Assembly (NCBI GenBank): GCA_947034885.2
Contig: OX344755.2
Location: forward strand, 5,396,501-5,460,500
Source: Thuidium tamariscinum
Taxonomy: Eukaryota; Streptophyta; Bryopsida; Hypnales; Thuidiaceae
Length of the DNA: 64,000 nucleotides
Reading direction: 5' to 3'
Shown here one piece after another: positions 13,014 through 24,655 of this stretch. A program made the position numbers and the translations under genes. The notes under the pieces are model-generated. The model saw nothing but the letters and a program-made list of their open reading frames with translations, searched no databases and was not told the origin of the DNA. The first letter of the stretch is position 1, and each line of letters starts with the position of its first letter.

Positions 13014-16000
13014 CATGGTTATCATAGTAGGCAAACGTCCAATTCGCCTGCCCGTCCGTCCGATTCACCTGTCCGGTAGAGCTCTCGCCCGTCCGATGTG
13101 GTCAATACATAGCTGACTATTTTAAAAGGTAAAAAAAAATCCACATGGATTTAAGTTCATGCCACCTAGTGACCATGGGCAGGGACGCAACTCAACAGGG
13201 TGGGGACGCAAGATAGGGCGGGGACGCAAAAAATGACAAGGCATGGACGTCAACTTCTTTATGTTTTTGCAATTGGAGTTTTGAGAATTTAGAGGCACGC
13301 AATGTACCATTGAAAAGGTATTCAAAATACCTTTCCAATGGTATATTACACGCCTCTAAACTCTCAAAACTCCAATCGCAAATTATAAAACAAATCTACT
13401 GCCCAAATCCAATATGCACAGAGTCCACAAGCAGGCGCGGACGCTAGGGTGCAAACATCAACTTTTTTCTGCTTTTGCGATTGCAGTTTTGGGAATCTAG
13501 GGGCGTGTAATATACCATTGGAAAGGTATTCAAAATACATTTCCAATGGTATATTACACGCCCCCTAGATTCTCAAAACTCCAATCGCAAATTGAAAAAC
13601 AAATCTGCTGCCAACATCCACAACGCAATAAATCCGAGGCAAGGCGGGGACGTTAGGGCGCAGACGTGAGGGTGCTGGCGGGACAACAAACTACGTGGGT
13701 GTTTTCAAATGGCCTTGGCCTTGGGATTCCTCCTCTTTACTAAACCTGCCCCCCGAAAAGGCCACATTTAATTACTAGCAGCTCGTTTGTGCACGGTTGA
13801 CTAGACCTCTGAGTACATGGAGGTCAAATGGACACATGTTTAAGAACTCCACCCACCAACTACAACTTACACAAGGGTGGAGGCCTTTGAGAGCTAAGTG
13901 CATTTCTCTCTCTTGTGGCCTAACTCTTCAAATCTTCTTTCTCACAAGACCTTGGATTCTTCATTCTTGAATTGAATCTTTGGGAGCTTGGAGGATAAAA
14001 TAGTTCTTTTGTTTGTATTTTTTTCCTCAATTTGATTGTTGAAGGCTTTGGATGGGGTTATTAGAGGGTGACGTAGCCCTTTCTATTTATTTATACCAAA
14101 GCTTGGATATGTAGGTTATTTTTTTACTTTTTCTTATAGTAGTTTTACTTAATTATTTATTGTGTAAATTCTAAAGAAGGGATTTAGTGAAGGGTGCGTC
14201 TTTTTCCATTGCTTTTTGAAGTAATTTGGATGAATGGTTTTTTCCCTTACCATTTCTTTATTTTATTTTAAAAAGTGTGAAGAATGAATTAATAATAGTG
14301 GAGGCCCTTATTCTTCATTTATTTTAGGGCGGTGTACAATTAAGTTCCCCTAGGGATTGTTCATTTAGTTATTGAATGCATGAAGGAGGGATTTGGAAGA
14401 GAGGAGGAGGTGACTTTGTTGTATTTCTTAAAATCTTGAAGTAGAGTTTTTACTTCTTGAGGAATTTTTTTTTTGGATGATTGTCTAAAAAAATGATACA
14501 ATGGGGACCAAGGGCACTCTCTCCCCATTTTTCTTTCCATGTAGCATTTATATTGTTGAAGGGAATTTAGAATTTAATTTTTTAATGATTGAATGAAGGA
14601 TTAATCACACAATTTTATTATCTCAATCCCTGAAGGTCACATGGGAGGTCACAGTGGATATTTTTTCCAAATTTTCAAAGGAAAGTCTTAGATACTCTAA
14701 AATAAAATTCAATACTTCAGTTCTTTCTTCTCAATAAAATTGTATTAAAGGTTGAATCTAGCTTGAACAAAACACAACCTTTCTCACAATTGCAATAAAA
14801 AAGACAAAACTTAAGTAAATCTAATATTTTTCATTTAACCTATTCACACAACTAATTGTATAGTTATCTAGAACATGAAATAACATTGATTTCTATTATA
14901 CAAATAAATAAATTTAAATGAATAAAATGCCTCCACTTTAGTTCCATCCTTTTTATACTCACAATTATTAGATGTTGAACCAAGCTTAGGCAACATATAA
15001 TCTTTCTTTCCATTCAAATTTTTTTTAAATGAATTCAATCCATTCACTTCTTTTCCATTCCTATTCTTAATTGTTAAATCAAACTTTGGCAAGAACAACC
15101 TTGACTTTTATTGTAGATAAATAAAATAAAATAATTCAAGTGCCTCTCGTCTTGTTCCTTCTTTCCTATTCCAACAATAACTTGAATCAAGCAAAGCTAG
15201 GTATAACCTTCAGCACCAATGGATAAAAGTATAGAAGAAACCTTCACGAGCCTTTTCAATGGACTTGGGGCAATGAAATTCTTCTTCTCCTTAAAATCAA
15301 GAAATTACTTTCATATTGTGAGCTCATATTTGTACTAGAGACCAAATCTAGAAGTACATGATGCTGAAATAACCACATTAAATACGGGATTAAATACTTC
15401 ACCTACCTTAGCCTTTAAAAGAAGTGAAGAAGGCATGCACTCTTAATTTTGGGGCCTACCTTTCTATGTCTTGTTTCTTTCCAAGCACCTTGCCACTTCA
15501 ATTTTCAACTAAATACCAAAACTTTTAAAGGGACACTTTAAAAAAACCCATTCATCCAAATTACTTCAAAAAGCAATGGAAAAAGACGCACCCTTCACTA
15601 AATCCCTTCTTTAGAATTTACACAATAAATAATTAAGTAAAACTACTATAAGAAAAAGTAAAAAAATAACCTACATATCCAAGCTTTGGTATAAATAAAT
15701 AGAAAGGGCTACGTCACCCTCTAATAACCCCATCCAAAGCCTTCAACAATCAAATTGAGGAAAAAAATACAAACAAAAGAACTATTTTATCCTCCAAGCT
15801 CCCAAAGATTCAATTCAAGAATGAAGAATCCAAGGTCTTGTGAGAAAGAAGATTTGAAGAGTTAGGCCACAAGAGAGAGAAATGCACTTAGCTCTCAAAG
15901 GCCTCCACCCTTGTGTAAGTTGTAGTTGGTGGGTGGAGTTCTTAAACATGTGTCCATTTGACCTCCATGTACTCAGAGGTCTAGTCAACCGTGCACAAAC

Positions 16001-16798
16001 GAGCTGCTAGTAATTAAATGTGGCCTTTTCGGGGGGCAGGTTTAGTAAAGAGGAGGAATCCCAAGGCCAAGGCCATTTGAAAACACCCACGTAGTTTGTT
16101 GTCCCGCCAGCACCCTCACGTCTGCGCCCTAACGTCCCCGCCTTGCCTCGGATTTATTGCGTTGTGGATGTTGGCAGCAGATTTGTTTTTCAATTTGCGA
16201 TTGGAGTTTTGAGAATCTAGGGGGCGTGTAATATACCATTGGAAATGTATTTTGAATACCTTTCCAATGGTATATTACACGCCCCTAGATTCCCAAAACT
16301 GCAATCGCAAAAGCAGAAAAAAGTTGATGTTTGCACCCTAGCGTCCGCGCCTGCTTGTGGACTCTGTGCATATTGGATTTGGGCAGTAGATTTGTTTTAT
16401 AATTTGCGATTGGAGTTTTGAGAGTTTAGAGGCGTGTAATATACCATTGGAAAGGTATTTTGAATACCTTTTCAATGGTACATTGCGTGCCTCTAAATTC
16501 TCAAAACTCCAATTGCAAAAACATAAAGAAGTTGACGTCCATGCCTTGTCATTTTTTGCGTCCCCGCCCTGTCTTGCGTCCGCGCCCTAACGGTGGCACG
16601 GTGAAGTCCGCGCCCTACCTGTATGCGCCCACGCCCTGACGGAGACATTCGCGCTCTGGATTTCGCGTTCTGAGGTGACGTATCAACCCTAAAAAATTCC
16701 ACTACTTTGGAAAATAGAGCCGTCCGGTCAGTCCGGACCGTCCGTCCATCCGGTCTGGGATGTCTGGTGACCCTTACTCGCCCGTTATGACAACCATA
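13014..16798. mobile_element. Foldback element with 1.2 kb terminal inverted repeats
   Basis: The left arm (13014-14240) and right arm (15541-16798) are near-perfect inverted copies around a 1.3 kb AT-rich centre with no supportable gene. The ends read ATGGTTATCATA and, inverted, ATGGTTGTCATA. The outermost parts are rich in CCGTCCG wording. The flanks ACTCACCCCC and ACTTCCCCC could be a diverged 9-10 bp target duplication, which would suit a non-autonomous MULE. The part of the arms between about 13600 and 14240 is almost identical between sides, more so than the outer 300 bp. Confidence 0.75.
13255..13610. repeat. Two hairpin modules in the left foldback arm
   Basis: Two successive hairpins, each with the core ACCATTGGAAAGGTATT and its inverse AATACCTTTCCAATGGT, flanked by inverted GGCGTGTAATATA and CCAATCGCAAATT wording. 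Mirror copies lie in the right arm at about 16190-16530. The same core forms the centre of the CACTA MITE at 44482-44818 and appears degenerate near 56230. Confidence 0.7.
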
Positions 16799-17261
16799 CT
16801 TCCCCCGGCGTTGAAGCAGAAGAGGTCAACCTTCCAAGACTTCCTTTGACCTTGTAGCAAATCACCATACCACCAGGGGTTTTTTTTCTGGCGATTTCGC
16901 ACCAAATTATTTGGCCTAGCACCAAGCTTGTAAAAAAAATTGTGATAAAATCATCAATAAATGTCAATTTTTTTTAAACAGTGGATGAAATCGTCAAATA
17001 ATGGATGAAAATAGGATGATAAATATGTATTATGTGCTAATATGATATTTTCTATCCAATATATGGATGAATGTTGAGATTTGGAGCTCCACAATAGAAT
17101 GAAATATTGCCACTTGGGCACTTCATAAGAAATGGGAAAAAACAAACTTGCATGCCATAGAGAGAGAAATGTGTGGTGCCTCAAAAAGAAAGTGGATAGG
17201 AAGATGAATTCCACAAACAGCATGGCCCTGGCACAAGAAGCTGCACCCCTGAAGCAGTGCC

Positions 17262-17365
17262 ATGACTGACGAAGACATGCATCCTCAATTCCTCATGGCA
17301 GCGCCAAACCCTAATTTGGGGGGCCACTTTCTCATCAACTGCGATGGAGCGCAATCAACTAAGGT
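17262..17365 (+). other. Exon-like fragment inside the inverted-repeat element
   Basis: A short stretch of more balanced base composition encoding 34 residues (starts MTDEDMHPQF) and ending at a good splice donor (CTAAG followed by gtaaga). It is absent from the opposite arm. It could be a captured host exon, as transposons sometimes carry, or chance. The source gene is not recognised. Confidence 0.25.
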
Positions 17366-17656
17366 AAGAGGTCCTATAATGGACCATCTAAGGGCTGAAA
17401 CAGAATTTCAGGGAGGTAAAACCTCTAGAAATATTTTTCAGTAAATTTTCCTCGAAAAACAAGTAGAATTGACATCTAACTCAAGTCGTTTCATATTTTT
17501 TTGAGCTTTTTTGAATTAGTTATCAAATTTTGAAGTTGAAAGGGCATATAGCTACAATGTACACTGTCAGTACACTGCTGAAGGTTATGAAAAAGCAACA
17601 TGAACAACTACTGTACATTTAAGATAGGGCACCATTTTAGAGCCTGCTCCATTTAA

Positions 17657-18577
17657 CCCCTAAAGGACCAAGGCCTTTTTTATGTCAAAAACCTCTCAAA
17701 ACTGCCATTTCTGTTGCATTCATCCAAGACAACAAAAAAAATATTTTCTTAAGAATCTAACCGAAGGATCTTGTACTTAACTTGATTGAGATCAAGTGGT
17801 AAAAATTTCATGAAGTTTAACCGTACAGATTGGATGAAATGAGCATTCAAAGTTGGAAATACAAGTTTTTTTGAACTGTGATTTGCAATTTCAGATGACT
17901 TTGACTGGAATTTGTATTAAAAAATTGCACTATAGACTTTGAATTTATAATTTTTTGTGTTAATAAATTGAGTTGAGACTCTAGGAAAAAAATTTCACAC
18001 AAAAAACACTTGATTTTCATTCTTTAAAAAATTGTTAAGTAGATGTAGGTCCAAGATTGAAAGAAAAACTAAATGGTCAATAACTCTAAGATGGGATTGA
18101 AATACAATAATCCCAATGGTGAGATTGTTCTAGAAAGTAAACTTAACCTTGTCCAACAATTTTCTTTGAAAAATTGTGAAAATTGCATTAAAAAATGAAT
18201 CCTATAAGTTATTTTTTCAAGAAATTGTTTAGATTGCCCGAAAAACAAGATTGTCTATAACTTTCTCATTATAAGTCCAAATAGAGTGAATCAAAGCTTC
18301 ACATGTAGGCAAAAATATATTATTTTAGAAAAAAATTAAAAAATTAAATTTTGAATTTTTACAAAAAAAAATTTCTGCCAGCCGAATGAAAATTTGGGCT
18401 TTTTGTGGTATAACTTTTGCTCCCGGTCACCAATTGAAATAAAAATTACATTCCCATGAAGCTAATCGGTTTTCCTATCTTATGAGAAAGTTTCAAAAAG
18501 ATTCATTAAAAATTGAGGTCTACGGAACCTGCCCGAACTCTAAATTGTCCCCCGAGGGGACAATGGTCCTTTAGGGG
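17657..18577. mobile_element. piggyBac-type MITE, TTAA target site
   Basis: 921 bp flanked by TTAA on both sides (17653-17656 and 18578-18581). It begins CCCCTAAAGGACCA and ends with the exact inverse TGGTCCTTTAGGGG. TTAA target duplication with termini starting CCC is the signature of the piggyBac superfamily. There is no coding region. The termini resemble, but are not identical to, those of the piggyBac element at 61086 (CCCTTTAAGGACTGTGG), so it belongs to a related family. Confidence 0.85.
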
Positions 18578-18894
18578 TTAAGAGCCTTCTACTTTACTAC
18601 TGATTTTCTTTAGAGCAAGGGGTAGGTTGAACATTCATCATTTGTTTCCCTAATTCAACAACTGTTTCTATATTTTAGTCAAAAAATCAAATCTTTGACC
18701 AGAGTGGATTGCAGTGGGTAGTTGCCCCTTCAATCTATAGTTAACATTTTTTCTTGGACAGAGTGCGTAGAGCACAAGATCCTGTAATCACAGAAGATAG
18801 TATAACCAAGCAATGGTCCTCCTCATACTTGGAAGATATTAAACTTTGCCAAATCAGTCTTTGAGAGGTACTTCTAATTAGTTGATTTAAAGGT

Positions 18895-19700
18895 TGGGAT
18901 TGGTTGAAGGGTTGTATTTATACAATGTTGTTCACTGTAGGAGTCTCTTTTTCAAGGATGCAAAAGTAAGGACCCTTGCTTCATTTGTAACAATCATTTA
19001 TACACTCCCAAAACCATAATTGAAGAACAATAACTTGAATTTCTCTCAAGCAAATAGATTCTTCTTTCTTTTGCAAATGATGTTAAGTCCATGTTCATAT
19101 TAAGACTATAAGAGACCTCCAAATGGATGTGATCCCTCTTCATATGATAGGATGATATATGTGACTTGGGTTGGTTGAGGAGTTGTATATATAAGGCAAT
19201 TTTGTTCATTATAGGAATCTTTTTCAAGGATGCAAAAACAAGGACTCCTACCTCACGTTCCCACAACCATGACCAAGGTGTGACTACTTGAACCACCTCC
19301 AAGTGAATAGATGCTTCTTTTGCACTTGATTTTCCATTTTATCAACCTTTTGATTATGACCCAAAAAAACCCCAAATGCATCATCCTTCGTCACACAATG
19401 ACGATGACAATGACAATGATCATAAATGTAACTTGGGTTGTTGAGAAGTCATATATATAAGACAATTTTGTTTATTGAAAGATTTTTTTGTAGGATGCAA
19501 AAGCAAGGGCCGTTTGTCATTCATAAACAATGTTACATGCTCCCACCACCATGATGTACTTTTGCGTGATGACTTGAACTACCCCAACAAGATTCTTCTT
19601 CTGCAAATGACTGAGTTTCCAGCAAGCAAGCATTTTAAATGAATTCATACTTGCAACAGTCAACCATATTACTAAAAAGACCCCAAATGGAGCATCCTTC
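18895..19700. repeat. Three degenerate tandem units of about 265 bp
   Basis: Units start near 18895, 19166 and 19431. Each shows, in order, GGGTTG, a TATATAA-like stretch, TTTTGTTCATTATAGGA-like wording, TTTTTCAAGGATGCAAAA, AAGGACTCC and CCACCACCATGA-type wording, then TAGATTCTTCTTTTGCAAATGA. A related single stretch occurs at about 5045-5160. No coding potential is conserved between units. Confidence 0.5.
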
Positions 19701-20884
19701 TGGCCTCACATGATGATGCAGATGTGAAGAAAAGTTTGATATTTTTTTGGTTTAAAAAAAAAAGTTTGATATTTTTTCCTTTTGCTTTGGATCAAACAGC
19801 AAAGTCTTGCAATAAAGTCAAAGATCACTCTCATCACTTTCTACTGTGACTTTTAGTCCCTCTTTTCATGCCCAAGCCTTGTAAGGGAGGAGGCTCGAAA
19901 ACCGCTCACCTTCTAAAATGTATATTTCTGGTAAATGATGCTTTTTAATCTTTACAGTAATGTACAACCAGTGAACATTTGAGGAGGTGGACGGTTTTGG
20001 AGCCCTATGTCATATTGACTTCAGAAATTCATAACTAATTCTCCAGAGCTCCAAAAAATATGAAACAACTTGGATTCGATGCCTATTCAAGCTGTCTTTC
20101 AAGAAAAATTCACTGAAAAATATTTCAAGATGTTTGACCGGCCCAAAGTTCTGTTCCAGCCTTAGATGGTCGGTTTATGGACCTCCTCCCTTACCCTTCG
20201 AAGATTTTTCGTTGTGCAAACTTATCCCTCAATTAGCAAACACCAGGTGCAATTGAAGAAAATGTAATTTACTGAAGAAAAATTTAACTTACTACCAAAT
20301 GAATGCCGGCAGGACTTCAGTGGTTGTTAGGGGGCAAGGAGAACTGACCCCCTCGCTCGATCACTCGGGTAAAATGTTGTAATTTTTTATTTTTCACACA
20401 AATTTCTTTTTGCAAATTTTGAATTCATATTTGCAATCAGAGACCCAAAATTAGCTAGGGTGAAAAACAAAGGGGTGATCACGGCTCAAACTAGGGGGCT
20501 TTTTGTTTTGATTGCACTTTTGGTAAGACAAAGGGGGCCAAATTCACCCGAATCCTGTAAGGCTTATCTAACATCATCCTTCAAAGTAGTTTCTTTTTTA
20601 TTCATTTCTTATGAAGTGCCATAGTGGCAATACTTTATTTTATTGTGGAGCTCCAAATCTCAACATTCATCCATATATTGGATAGAAAATATCATATTAG
20701 GACACAATACATATCTATCATTCTCTATTCATCTATTATTTGGTGATTTCATCCATTATTTACAAAAAAATTGAAGATTATTGGCAATTTCATCCAAAAT
20801 TTTACTATTTATTTCCTACATACTTGTTGCCAGTCCAAAAAATTTGGTGCAATTTGGTGCCAAATTGCCGGAATAAAAAAAAAC

Positions 20885-21749
20885 ATTGCTTCATAGCATT
20901 CTCAATGCAATGCGTTGTCAAGAGTCACTGCAATGTCACATGCAGTAAGTTTCTATTCCCATTCTCTTTTTTTCATTGTGGCTTATCCTATCTCAAGCAT
21001 CTCAATGCAATGATGGGATTTGGGACCCTACACCGCTTTGCAACTACACATGAATATTGTTAGAAGTGAGGAGGGTGCCATATTTGTTGCAATGCTCAAA
21101 ATTGCTCTCTTTTAGATGCCATTACTAGGGTTGTTGGATAAGTATAGAAGAGTTTGGAAGGCAATAAAAAGGCCATTTTTTGCCAAGTGGGAACCAAGAA
21201 ATGCCATGTCTGTAAAAGTAACATGCAAAGGAAGGTGCTACTCGCATTCGGGTAGGCACTTGCATTGGGGTAGGGTTATGTTGACCCACATGGAATTTGC
21301 TATTGCAATGTGTTCATATAAGATTGGATTGCAGATGCTCCAAAGTAATTCACCCTATCATAGGCCAAATGAGTGTGAGTCCATCATAGGCCAAATTATT
21401 CTGGTGATGCAGACCATTAGAACTGGAATGTATACCATTAACATAATTCCACCTGCAATAGGCCGACTCCCATTTGACTTGTCATAGGTTGAGTTACCAT
21501 AATTCCCAAGCAATCCCCAAACTTGAGAAAACTTGCCCAAATCATGACACTCATGGTGCACATGATTATAGCAATCATAGTTATTATGGGGTCCACACTT
21601 TTTTTCTCTTCAGTTCATGGATCTCAGAATCAAAGTGCATGGATGGGGCTCACTTATTCACTGGTGTTTCAGTTTGGGGAAAGCTTCTACATTTCTATGT
21701 TCAGACCTGTTTTCAGTTATGATCATGCAATTCTCAATTTCACTCCAGT
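20885..21749. other. Spacer before duplication copy 2, no recognisable gene
   Basis: Contains open frames of up to 123 codons, one with a hydrophobic stretch (around 21523-21798), but no family resemblance, no exon-like composition and no second copy in the window for comparison. I make no gene call. Confidence 0.4.
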
Positions 21750-24149
21750 TTTTCCAAGTACTAAGTCTGGTCTTTTTTCTAGTTTTTACTCCGTATAGAA
21801 ATTATATAATTTTTTTTTACCGTTTTCTCTGATGTTTTTAAATTGCAACCAATTTTTTCCTCAATTCCATTGGCTAACAATGTACCCCAAAGTGGCATAC
21901 CACCCTTGGCCAATTAATTAGCTCCCCCTTCTCTCAAAATTTTTTTAGGCTATTGATTGTTTTAAAAAAATTGCTTACCTTCGAAATCACCGTTGATTTC
22001 TCAAAAAATCAAGATCCATTGATCTTGTGAGATTTAATCTAAGTCATTCAAATACAGATGCAGATATAATATGATATACAAAATAAGTAATGAATACTAA
22101 ATCTATGTAGTATGTACGGGTAAGGATATAGTACAAAATACAAATATAATACATAATACATATATGGATATGAGGTATGGGATGCATTATCCCATATCGT
22201 TTGTCAATGAAGTTGCTTACTGAAAATTACAAGGAGGTAGGAGGGGATTAAAAAACTTAAAATTTTAAATTAAAATTAAAATTGGTAGTTATTTCCACTT
22301 TTGGGTACATTGTTCACACACAATGTACCCAAAAGTGACAGTAATTGCCAACTCCAATTTAAAAGACCTAACTAGCTTATAGTTTTATCCAAACATTGAT
22401 TTTCATAATATTAAATGGCCTAATCTTTTCTTTGATGATGTTGGAACTTGAAAGTCAACATAGTGTTTTAGATTTGCACCCTATTATGCATAGTTTGGAT
22501 ATCTTATGAATACACTATAAAATTTTGAAAGTGTTAGAAATAGTTGTATCCAAAAGTAAGTTCTAGGCTCTTATGAATAGGATTTCTACATTTTAACTTA
22601 GGATTTGTGAGGGTCTCTTTTAAAAAAGAAGTTTTGATGAGGTACACTTACTTTAACCCCGAAATTCTTAAAGTTCTTTTGAGAGTCTTGACTTGCAGTT
22701 TGTTTTAAGGCAAACAAAAAGACTTTGCTTTGATCAATTTTATTGAAAAATTTTGGAATTGTAAATGTGCAATCTTAATCTAGACATACAAAAATACAAC
22801 AATATCACATATAGATTGAAAGATTATAATACATGATGTAGAAGAAGGTAGAAATTTGAAAGTGATTGGAAGTCTTTCAATCTTCTTTTTATGTATCAAA
22901 TTAAAAATTTATGGTCATGAAATAAATATAAAGTTAAAGTACAACCATATTCAATCTATAGAATCTCAAAATTTTATTCTATATTCTTTTTAAATCAAAT
23001 TGTGATGTGATTTTCACCCCAATATCTAGTGTTTTGAAGATCTCCTTTTAGAACCATTAACCTTTAAATAGCAACCAAAGCCCCTCAAGCTTGGTTTTGA
23101 AAGAACTATTGACAAAAAGTAAGTTTTATATATTTGGAATATTTCAACCAACAAGCCCTTCTTTAACAATGAATATGACTTAGTGCCAAACATTGCACTT
23201 AGGCTACACAATCAAAACACTATTCATTGATCATATAAGTTTTTGGCAAGCAATAAGACATAGATATTTTTTATTCTTGAACTACCTTTTAGGCAAATAA
23301 ATGTTAGATACACTAGATTATTAAAATTTGTATTTTTGGACAAAATCATGAATTGAAAAATAAAAAACATTTATTTATTTATTAATGAGGAAATTAAGTA
23401 AGTTGGAGACATCCCTCATCATAAAAATTGGAAGCTCCTAATTGGCACCAATAGAAAGAATGATGGATAATTCCTACTTGAAGTATGGATGCTCTCTTTG
23501 GGAATTTGGGTGGAGAGGGGAATGATGTGGGTCATTTGGACTACAAAAACAACACAATATTCAATAGAGCTCAATGGCATTAAGCATGTGGGGAACCGGG
23601 AATAGGTAGTCCAAATATGTTATGGGCATTTTAAAAAATGATTTTTCATAACAAAAATAGATTAAAATTATATTTACCTTTTAAAACACCAAAATCAATA
23701 AATTAAAAAGAATTTGTAAAATTCCTAGATAAAGGTGCACTTAGAATCCAAATTGTTTATGGACCTCTTGCCTTGGTCCTTTAGTTCTTCAATGTTTAAA
23801 ATTTGATCAATAAATAGAGAAGTTTGAGGGGTAAAAATTCTCATTCATCCCAACCAATGCTTGACCTTTACTCTTAAATTCCTTGACTATATTTTCATCA
23901 AAATTACTCTTAAACTACCATTTCTAGTTAATGTACCAAATTTGAAGTAATTTACCTCTTAGAATTTGAACTGTACTTTGGGGATTTATTTTAGAAAAGA
24001 AATAAAAATTCATAAATTTACACTATGTAGATGATCATTGCTAGAAACAATATGCGTGTTCTATAATATTTTGCCATAGTAAAATTTTAGGGGGAGTACT
24101 TTAAAATTAGAAAAATATATTTTTTAAATATACAAAGCATATTTAATAT
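21750..24149. repeat. Duplicated AT-rich block, copy 2, left part
   Basis: Matches 1-2440 with scattered substitutions and small indels. It breaks off inside the TATTTAATAT of the MULE target site; the matching uninterrupted sequence lies at about 2426-2440. No gene. Confidence 0.92.
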
Positions 24150-24345
24150 CAACGACGCTAGCGTGCGAGCTTGGAGCGGTGAGCTTGTGAGCTGCGAGCA
24201 TGGAGCCTGTGAACCTGGAAACCAAAAAAATTGAAATTTTTTTGAAATTTTTTTTTTCCCCATTTTTTTGGTTGAAAAGTTGGTTTTTTTACGGAAAATA
24301 GTGAAAATATGACCTATGACCGTGTCACCTATAACCGTGGTTTAG
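24150..24345. repeat. Left terminal inverted repeat of the MULE
   Basis: Starts CAACGACGCTAGCGTGCGAG, followed by G+C-rich GAGC/GTGAGC reiterations, a T-rich zone and two ACCGTG-containing pieces. It pairs imperfectly with 43215-43415 in inverted orientation. Such subterminal reiterations are usual transposase-binding regions; that role here is inferred. Confidence 0.75.
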
Positions 24346-24655
24346 GTGAAATGTTATATTTTTGAGTTTAACTTTTATTCGCTAAAGGGTGAGGCCTTTC
24401 AAGGTTTAGGGGAAAATTTTCAGCATGTAGTTTATCCATTATCTACAAAACTAGCAAGGGATTTATAAGAAAAAATGTTGTATTCATGCATCTCAATTTA
24501 ATTCAACAAATTTTTTTGATAAAACATTTTGTGACACTTTGTGAATGCATTAATAGTTTAGAATACTTTTGTAATACAAGAGAATTCACTCCAAATGGCA
24601 ATCATAATATATATTTATAAATGCAATTCAAGTAGACCAACATATCTAGCCATGC

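Larger units (their letters stand above)
16880..20884. mobile_element. Non-autonomous element with long imperfect inverted repeats
   Basis: The outer 300 bp at each side are inverted copies (for example TCCAATATATGGATGAATGT at about 17052 and its reverse complement at about 20665). Weaker inversion continues inward to about 17652 and 19890, shown by the CATCTAAGGGCTGAAACAG region near 17387 against 20150. No transposase is visible. A piggyBac-type MITE sits inside. The target duplication is not clear, so the end points are approximate. Confidence 0.55.

Noticed and set aside
21523-21798. 91-codon frame with hydrophobic segments
   Set aside because: It overlaps two other frames, runs into the duplicated block whose copy 1 counterpart is non-coding, and resembles no family.
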